Of a DNA stretch of 11,987 nucleotides, positions 7,955 to 11,987 are shown in pieces. This DNA is from an uncultured Flavobacteriales bacterium (GTDB lineage: Bacteria; Bacteroidota; Bacteroidia; Flavobacteriales; Vicingaceae), in the NCBI GenBank assembly GCA_946886085.1, contig CAMPHX010000013.1:1-11987 (forward strand), in the 5' to 3' direction. The position numbers were made by a program, and so were the translations under genes. A model generated the notes under the pieces. The model was not told the DNA's origin. It worked only from the letters and a program-made list of their open reading frames with translations, and did no database searches. Within the stretch, counting starts at the first letter, position 1; every line of letters starts with the position of its first letter.

Positions 7955-9553
7955 TTAATTTGAGGCTAATTCTTTTTTAAATTCAGAAGTAGTATGGAAA
8001 GTTATTTCGGGATAATCAGCTTGTGCACTTTGCAATAAAAAGGCACTTTGAGCCAAGAAAACATCATTTCCATCTTTATCTATAGCAATGTACTGACTTT
8101 TTCGCATTTTAAACTCTTCTATTTTTGCCTCATTATCCGAAGTCATCCAACAAGCTTTATGCAAGCTTTTAGCTTCAAACTCTGCCGATGCTCCATACTC
8201 GTGTTTTAAACGATGTTGAATAACCTCAAATTGTAATTCTCCAACTGTACCAACAATTTTTCTGTTACCCGGTTGTTGAATAAATAGCTGAGCCACGCCT
8301 TCATCCGTAAGCTGCTGAATACCTTTTTCCAACTGTTTGGTTTTCATTGGGTCTTTATTAATAAGCTCCTTGAAAATCTCTGGAGAGAAACTTGGAATTC
8401 CTTGGAACTCTATTTTTTCTCCTTCGGTAAGCGTATCGCCAATTTTAAAATTTCCAGCATCATATAAACCAATTACATCACCCGGAAAAGCTTCATCAAT
8501 TACGCTTTTATCCTGAGCCATAAAACTGGTAGGATTATTAAACCTTAATTTTTTATCGGTAGCAACATTGTAGTAAAACTTATTTCTTTCAAATGTTCCC
8601 GAACAAATTCTTAAAAAAGCAATTCTATCTCGGTGTTTAGGATCAAGATTGGCGTGAATTTTAAAAATAAATCCTGTAAAATTAGGTTCTGTAGGTTCTA
8701 CCATTCTTATGTTGGTTGCTCTGCTTCTTGGGCTTGGGGCAATTGCTAAGAATGTATCTAACAATTCTTGAACACCAAAATTATTTAAAGCACTACCAAA
8801 AAATACGGGTGCCAATTCTCCAGCACGATATTTTTCTACATCAAAAGCATCATAAACACCCTCAATAAGTTCTACATCTTCTCTTAGTTTTGGAGCGTCA
8901 TCTTCAATTATTTCATCCAATAAAGGATCGTTTAGATCTTTAATGCTTACAATTTCTCTTTCAATTTTTGTTTTATTGGAATCAAATAAATTCAGGTGTT
9001 TTTCATATAGATTATAAACCCCTTTAAAAGTTGCTCCAATGCTTATTGGCCAGCTTAAAGGTCTTACTTTTATGTCTAAAGTAGTTTCAATTTCATCTAA
9101 CAAATCAAACGGATTTTGACCTTCTCTATCCATTTTGTTGATGAAAACAATAACGGGCGTGTCTCGCATTCTACAAACTTCCATCAATTTTTTGGTTTGA
9201 GCTTCCACGCCATTGGCACAGTCAATAACCAAAATAACGCTATCTACGGCTGTTAGTGTTCTGTAAGTATCTTCAGCAAAATCTTTGTGACCAGGAGTAT
9301 CTAGAATATTGATTTTAGTGTCTTTATAATTAAAAGCCATTACGGAAGTAGCCACAGAAATTCCTCTTTGCTTTTCAATTTCCATAAAATCGGAAGTAGC
9401 CGTTTTCTTAATCTTATTAGATTTTACAGCTCCTGCCGTTTGTATCGCACCACCAAATAATAATAATTTTTCGGTAAGCGTTGTTTTACCCGCATCGGGG
9501 TGACTAATAATGCCAAAAGTTCTTCTTTTTGCTATTTCTTTCTCTAAACTCAT
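7955..9553 (-). CDS. prfC: Peptide chain release factor 3 (RF3), translational GTPase
   Basis: RF3 binds the ribosome after peptide release and uses GTP hydrolysis to eject RF1 or RF2. The protein has 532 residues, the normal length (E. coli RF3 is 529). The start [20 protein letters not shown] contains the P-loop (18-25). Switch I is RGISV (63-67), G3 is DTPGH (85-89) and G4 is NKMD (139-142). The H-P-D-A form of the P-loop and the KRRTF lead-in separate RF3 from EF-G. Domain 2 (about 290-390) and the RF3-specific C-terminal domain (about 395-525) follow. The ATG at 9553 fits the usual RF3 N-terminus. It is the first gene of the prfC-usp-MORN-mnmA operon. A TAnnTTTG element lies just 4 nt upstream of the ATG, so the transcript may be leaderless or nearly so. 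It is divergent from hpt across 134 bp. Confidence 0.97.
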   Translation of the reverse strand: MSLEKEIAKRRTFGIISHPDAGKTTLTEKLLLFGGAIQTAGAVKSNKIKKTATSDFMEIEKQRGISVATSVMAFNYKDTKINILDTPGHKDFAEDTYRTLTAVDSVILVIDCANGVEAQTKKLMEVCRMRDTPVIVFINKMDREGQNPFDLLDEIETTLDIKVRPLSWPISIGATFKGVYNLYEKHLNLFDSNKTKIEREIVSIKDLNDPLLDEIIEDDAPKLREDVELIEGVYDAFDVEKYRAGELAPVFFGSALNNFGVQELLDTFLAIAPSPRSRATNIRMVEPTEPNFTGFIFKIHANLDPKHRDRIAFLRICSGTFERNKFYYNVATDKKLRFNNPTSFMAQDKSVIDEAFPGDVIGLYDAGNFKIGDTLTEGEKIEFQGIPSFSPEIFKELINKDPMKTKQLEKGIQQLTDEGVAQLFIQQPGNRKIVGTVGELQFEVIQHRLKHEYGASAEFEAKSLHKACWMTSDNEAKIEEFKMRKSQYIAIDKDGNDVFLAQSAFLLQSAQADYPEITFHTTSEFKKELASN

Positions 9554-9557
9554 GTTG

Positions 9558-9565
9558 CAAAATTA
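9558..9565 (-). promoter_or_regulatory. -7 promoter element for the prfC operon
   Basis: On the minus strand this reads TAATTTTG, a perfect match to the Bacteroidota sigma-A -7 consensus TAnnTTTG, and it continues as CAAC before the ATG at 9553. No TTG-type -33 element is found at the expected 19-21 nt upstream. With only 4 nt between the element and the start codon, the transcript should begin at or within a few bases of the ATG. Confidence 0.5.
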
Positions 9566-9660
9566 GCTTTTTTATATGGAATGTAATAGATGGGGTTAGT
9601 TAGTTCAATATACTTTTTTTATCTTCCAATAATTTACTGCTGTTCTACTAAGAAAATTAC

Positions 9661-9668
9661 TACTTTTG
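9661..9668 (+). promoter_or_regulatory. -7 promoter element for hpt
   Basis: TACTTTTG matches TAnnTTTG exactly and, like the divergent prfC element, continues as CAA. The hpt ATG lies 19 nt downstream, giving a leader of roughly 10-15 nt. No clear TTG -33 element stands 19-21 nt upstream. Apart from the two promoter elements, the rest of the 9554-9687 divergent region is AT-rich sequence in which I recognise no operator. Confidence 0.55.
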
Positions 9669-9687
9669 CAATCCAATTTTTATAAAA

Positions 9688-10227
9688 ATGGGTAAGATAA
9701 CAATTAAGGATAAAACCTTTAAACCATACATTTCTGCTGAAGAGCTACAAACTTCCATAAGTAAAGTTGCTAATGAAATTAATACGTACTACAGTGGTAA
9801 ATCGCCTATTTTTATTGGCGTATTAAATGGTTCGTTTATGTTTATGAGTGATTTATTGAAAGAAATTAATTTACAATGTACGGTTTCTTTTGTAAAGTTA
9901 GCTTCTTATGAAGGAACCACCACTACAGGAAAAGTAAATGAGTTAATTGGGTTAAATGAAGACATAGAAGGACAAGATATTATTTTGGTGGAAGACATTG
10001 TAGATACCGGAAATACTTTGGTTAAGTTGTATGAGATTTTACAAAATAAAAAAGTAAATTCTATAAAAATTGCTTCATTGCTTTTTAAACCTGAGGCTTA
10101 CCACAAACCTTATCCGATTGATTATATAGGCAAAGAAATTCCAAATGCTTTTGTATTGGGCTACGGATTAGATTATGATGGTTATGGCAGAAATCTCAGT
10201 TCCATTTACGTGTTGGATGAGCAATAG
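9688..10227 (+). CDS. hpt: Hypoxanthine phosphoribosyltransferase
   Basis: Cytoplasmic purine-salvage enzyme joining hypoxanthine (and probably guanine) to PRPP to make IMP or GMP. The protein has 179 residues, normal for bacterial type I PRTases of this kind. The PRPP-binding loop IILVEDIVDTGNT spans 98-110, with the acidic pair E102/D103. The flexible loop LASYEGTTTTG is at 71-81. K134 in LFKPEAY and the C-terminal FVLGYGLDYDGYGRNL (155-170) form the base-binding side. The ATG at 9688 sits 19 nt after a -7 promoter element. It leads the hpt-adk-obgE cluster, an order I recall from other Bacteroidota. The product supplies IMP/GMP that can feed the GTP pool used by Obg, although that link is inference. 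Substrate preference between hypoxanthine and guanine cannot be read from the sequence. Confidence 0.96.
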   Translation: MGKITIKDKTFKPYISAEELQTSISKVANEINTYYSGKSPIFIGVLNGSFMFMSDLLKEINLQCTVSFVKLASYEGTTTTGKVNELIGLNEDIEGQDIILVEDIVDTGNTLVKLYEILQNKKVNSIKIASLLFKPEAYHKPYPIDYIGKEIPNAFVLGYGLDYDGYGRNLSSIYVLDEQ

Positions 10228-10243
10228 GAATTAGATGATAAAA

Positions 10244-10251
10244 TAGTTTTG
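10244..10251 (+). promoter_or_regulatory. Possible -7 promoter element for adk-obgE
   Basis: TAGTTTTG fits TAnnTTTG exactly and lies 21 nt before the adk ATG in the 45-bp gap after hpt. There is no TTG at 19-21 nt spacing; the nearest TTG, at 10213-10215, is 28 nt away. It could give adk and obgE expression independent of hpt, but a chance match is possible in such T-rich DNA. Confidence 0.35.
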
Positions 10252-10272
10252 AAATTATAAAACGAAAAAGAT

Positions 10273-10848
10273 ATGTTGAATATAGTATTATTTGGTCCTC
10301 CAGGAGCAGGAAAAGGAACACAAGCAGCAAAATTAGTTGATAAATACAGCTTAGTACATTTATCGACAGGAGATATATTTAGAGCCAACATTAAAGGCGA
10401 AACCGAATTGGGTAAATTAGCTAAAAGCTATATGGATAAAGGGGACTTGGTTCCCGATGAAGTTACTATTAGTATGTTAGAAGCTGAGGTAGATAAAAAC
10501 CCACAAGCTAAAGGGTTTATTTTTGATGGTTTCCCGAGAACTACTCCACAAGCAGAAGCGTTGGATAGATTTTTAACTTCAAAAAATACGGCTATTTCTA
10601 TTATGTTAGCGTTGGATGTTCCAAAAGAAGAATTAATAAAACGTTTGTTAGAAAGAGGAAAAGACAGCGGAAGAGCAGATGATTTAGACGAAAGTATTAT
10701 TGCTAATAGAATTAAAGTATATAACGAACAAACTGCTGTGGTAGCTGATTTTTATGCTGCTCAAAATAAATTTGAAAAAATTAATGGTGTAGGCAGCATT
10801 GAGGATATTTTTAACCGTTTGTGTTCAGCTATCGATAACGTTAATTAA
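10273..10848 (+). CDS. adk: Adenylate kinase, short-LID form
   Basis: Catalyses ATP + AMP to 2 ADP and sets the cellular adenylate balance. The protein has 191 residues. The P-loop GPPGAGKGT is at 8-16. The AMP-binding domain contains STGDIFR (31-37) and GDLVPDE (57-63), and FDGFPRT is at 84-90. The LID is the short form: ERGKDSGRADD (127-137) replaces the roughly 27-residue longer LID of E. coli-type enzymes, with no zinc-binding cysteines. IANRIKVY (143-150) carries a conserved Arg that contacts phosphate. Short-LID enzymes are usual in Bacteroidota. The ATG at 10273 is followed at once by the beta1 strand MLNIVLF. The gene lies 45 bp after hpt and 58 bp before obgE on the same strand and is probably co-transcribed with both. 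Confidence 0.97.
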   Translation: MLNIVLFGPPGAGKGTQAAKLVDKYSLVHLSTGDIFRANIKGETELGKLAKSYMDKGDLVPDEVTISMLEAEVDKNPQAKGFIFDGFPRTTPQAEALDRFLTSKNTAISIMLALDVPKEELIKRLLERGKDSGRADDLDESIIANRIKVYNEQTAVVADFYAAQNKFEKINGVGSIEDIFNRLCSAIDNVN

Positions 10849-10904
10849 ATATTAGAGATTAGAAATTAAACTTTAAACCTCAAACTTTTAACTTTTAAAC
10901 CAAC
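10849..10904. repeat. Heptad-periodic AT-rich spacer between adk and obgE
   Basis: Read from the base after the adk stop, the spacer falls into eight consecutive 7-base words starting at 10849, 10856, 10863, 10870, 10877, 10884, 10891 and 10898. The words at 10884 and 10891 are identical (ACTTTTA), and ACTTTAA at 10870 differs from them only at the last two positions. The first two words both end in ATTAG. The rest are more degenerate. I see no promoter element or hairpin here. It may be slippage-born DNA or a protein-binding spacer; no function is shown. Confidence 0.5.
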
Positions 10905-10906
10905 CA

Positions 10907-11905
10907 ATGTCCAATTCCAACTTTATAGATTACGTAAAAATACACTGCACTTCAGGAATGGGAGGTAGAGGTTCGAGGCATTTTAGGCGAGAAAAGTACG
11001 AACCTAAAGGTGGACCTGATGGTGGTGATGGTGGTAGAGGTGGACATGTAATTATTAAAGGCAACAAAAACCTATGGACCTTATTGCATTTAAAATATAA
11101 ACGACATATTAAAGCCAAGCATGGTGAAGATGGGAGTAGCTCTAGAAGTACAGGTGCTGAAGGGGAAGATGTTTATGTAGAAGTTCCGTTGGGAACAATT
11201 GCCAAAGATGGCGAAACTGGCGAGGTTTTATTTGAAATTACGCAAGATGGCGAAGAGCAAATCTTGCTTAAAGGAGGTAGAGGTGGATTAGGAAATGCTC
11301 ATTTTAAATCCTCGACTAACCAAGCTCCAAGATATGCACAACCCGGAGAAGATGGTCAGGAAGCATGGAAAATATTAGAATTAAAAGTATTGGCAGATGT
11401 TGGTTTGGTTGGCTTTCCTAATGCCGGAAAATCAACATTATTGTCGGTGCTTAGTGCTGCAAAGCCAGAAATTGCTAATTATCCATTTACTACGTTAGTG
11501 CCTAATTTAGGCATCGTTTCTTACAGAGATTATCGTTCTTTTGTGATGGCAGATATTCCTGGAATTATTGAAGGAGCTCATGAAGGTAAAGGGTTAGGAA
11601 TTCGATTTTTAAGACATATAGAAAGAAATGCGGTATTGTTGTTTTTAATTCCTGCTGACAGCAAAAATATCAATGAAGAATACGAAATTCTATTAAACGA
11701 ATTGAAAGCGTATAACCCGGAATTATTAGATAAAGACAGAATATTAGCTGTTTCTAAATCCGATATGTTGGATGATGAACTAAAAGAAGAAATTGAAAAA
11801 GACCTACCGGAAGTTCCTCATTTATTTATTTCTTCTGTTGCCCAACAAGGCTTACTAGAACTTAAAGACTTACTTTGGAAGTATATTAACAAGGGAGAAG
11901 AGTAA
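10907..11905 (+). CDS. obgE: GTPase ObgE/CgtA, 50S ribosome assembly factor
   Basis: Essential GTPase that binds pre-50S ribosomal particles and links ribosome maturation to GTP/ppGpp status. The protein has 332 residues. The glycine-rich Obg fold covers about 3-158, with the [14 protein letters not shown] loop at 33-46 and [11 protein letters not shown] at 123-133. The GTPase domain runs from about 159 to 329: G1 is GFPNAGKS (169-176), switch I is NYPFTT (191-196), G3 is DIPG (216-219) continuing [12 protein letters not shown], and G5 is near SSVA (309-312). The G4 position, usually NKxD, reads SKSD (283-286). I recall this variant from other Bacteroidota Obg proteins. The optional C-terminal OCT domain is absent, so the protein ends soon after the G domain. 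The ATG at 10907 starts [13 protein letters not shown] as expected. No Shine-Dalgarno is visible. It is the last gene of the hpt-adk-obgE cluster inside the window. Confidence 0.97.
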   Translation: MSNSNFIDYVKIHCTSGMGGRGSRHFRREKYEPKGGPDGGDGGRGGHVIIKGNKNLWTLLHLKYKRHIKAKHGEDGSSSRSTGAEGEDVYVEVPLGTIAKDGETGEVLFEITQDGEEQILLKGGRGGLGNAHFKSSTNQAPRYAQPGEDGQEAWKILELKVLADVGLVGFPNAGKSTLLSVLSAAKPEIANYPFTTLVPNLGIVSYRDYRSFVMADIPGIIEGAHEGKGLGIRFLRHIERNAVLLFLIPADSKNINEEYEILLNELKAYNPELLDKDRILAVSKSDMLDDELKEEIEKDLPEVPHLFISSVAQQGLLELKDLLWKYINKGEE

Positions 11906-11910
11906 GAAAA

Positions 11911-11945
11911 TGCCACGAATACACTAATATTGGTGCATTTGTGAC
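11911..11945. repeat. Degenerate intergenic repeat-like element with CACGAAT words
   Basis: TGCCACGAATACACTAAT (11911-11928) contains two related words, ACGAAT and ACTAAT, eight bases apart. CACTA (11922-11926) and TGGTG (11931-11935) could pair, with one T-G wobble, around an ATAT loop. The wording resembles intergenic CACGAATT-type repeats I recall from many Bacteroidota genomes, but only one degenerate copy is visible here. It could also act as a weak transcript end for obgE, although no T-run follows. Confidence 0.3.
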
Positions 11946-11967
11946 AAAAAAATCACTTTAAATATTA

Positions 11968-11987
11968 TTAACCACATAGGTACATAG
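11968..11987. repeat. ACATAG direct repeat at the window edge
   Basis: ACATAG occurs at 11974-11979 and again at 11982-11987, eight bases apart, after TTAACC. This recalls the CACATAG-type word repeats seen between genes in Bacteroidota. The element is cut by the window end, so its length and copy number are unknown. Confidence 0.3.

Noticed and set aside
10206..10391. Minus-strand open frame across the hpt end and adk start
   Set aside because: It overlaps the adk P-loop coding sequence in antisense, and its protein is a reverse reading of that motif.
10930..11118. Minus-strand open frame with proline-rich product
   Set aside because: The proline runs are simply the antisense reading of the glycine-rich Obg loop.
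11941..11956. Hairpin GTGA/TCAC after obgE as a rho-independent terminator
   Set aside because: The stem is only four base pairs around an A-rich loop and is not followed by a T-run.
1..11987. CRISPR array, insertion sequence, tRNA/rRNA genes or a defence island
   Set aside because: There are no regularly spaced repeats of suitable length, no transposase or integrase frame, no cloverleaf or rRNA-like sequence, and every sizeable frame is explained by the eight genes listed.

Overview
The window looks like chromosomal DNA from a member of the Bacteroidota, probably of the Flavobacteriales or a close relative. The DNA is strongly AT-rich. Shine-Dalgarno sequences are mostly absent. Perfect matches to the Bacteroidota -7 promoter element TAnnTTTG lie in front of three genes. 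The first gene encodes a large C25 (gingipain-family) peptidase of the kind linked to the type IX secretion system (T9SS), and the adenylate kinase and Obg proteins have the short forms usual in this phylum. The genus cannot be decided from the window.

Layout: positions 104-5203 (+) hold one very large exported C25-family protein, best called PorU2-like. It starts with TTG and has a signal peptide, the catalytic His/Cys pair, several beta-rich modules and a T9SS/FlgD-type C-terminal domain. Eight bases later, convergently, begins a tight four-gene operon on the minus strand. In transcription order it is prfC (release factor 3), a tandem-domain universal stress protein, a secreted MORN-repeat (YwqK-like) protein, and mnmA (tRNA 2-thiouridylase). 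The gaps are 6 bp, a 4-nt ATGA overlap, and 23 bp. From a 134-bp divergent region, hpt (hypoxanthine phosphoribosyltransferase), adk (adenylate kinase) and obgE (ribosome-assembly GTPase) run on the plus strand to 11905. The last 82 bp are intergenic and hold word-like short repeats.

Functionally the right-hand two thirds is housekeeping. It covers termination-factor recycling and tRNA wobble-U thiolation on one strand, and purine salvage, adenylate balance and GTP-dependent 50S assembly on the other. The left third is an envelope/secretion protein.

I see no mobile element, CRISPR array, tRNA, rRNA or clear foreign island. The less ordinary points are an apparent ILEI/FAM3-like module inside the PorU2-like protein, near-leaderless transcription predicted for prfC, a heptad-periodic spacer between adk and obgE, and a repeat-like 3' edge. 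I do not see convincing evidence for a new multi-gene system.
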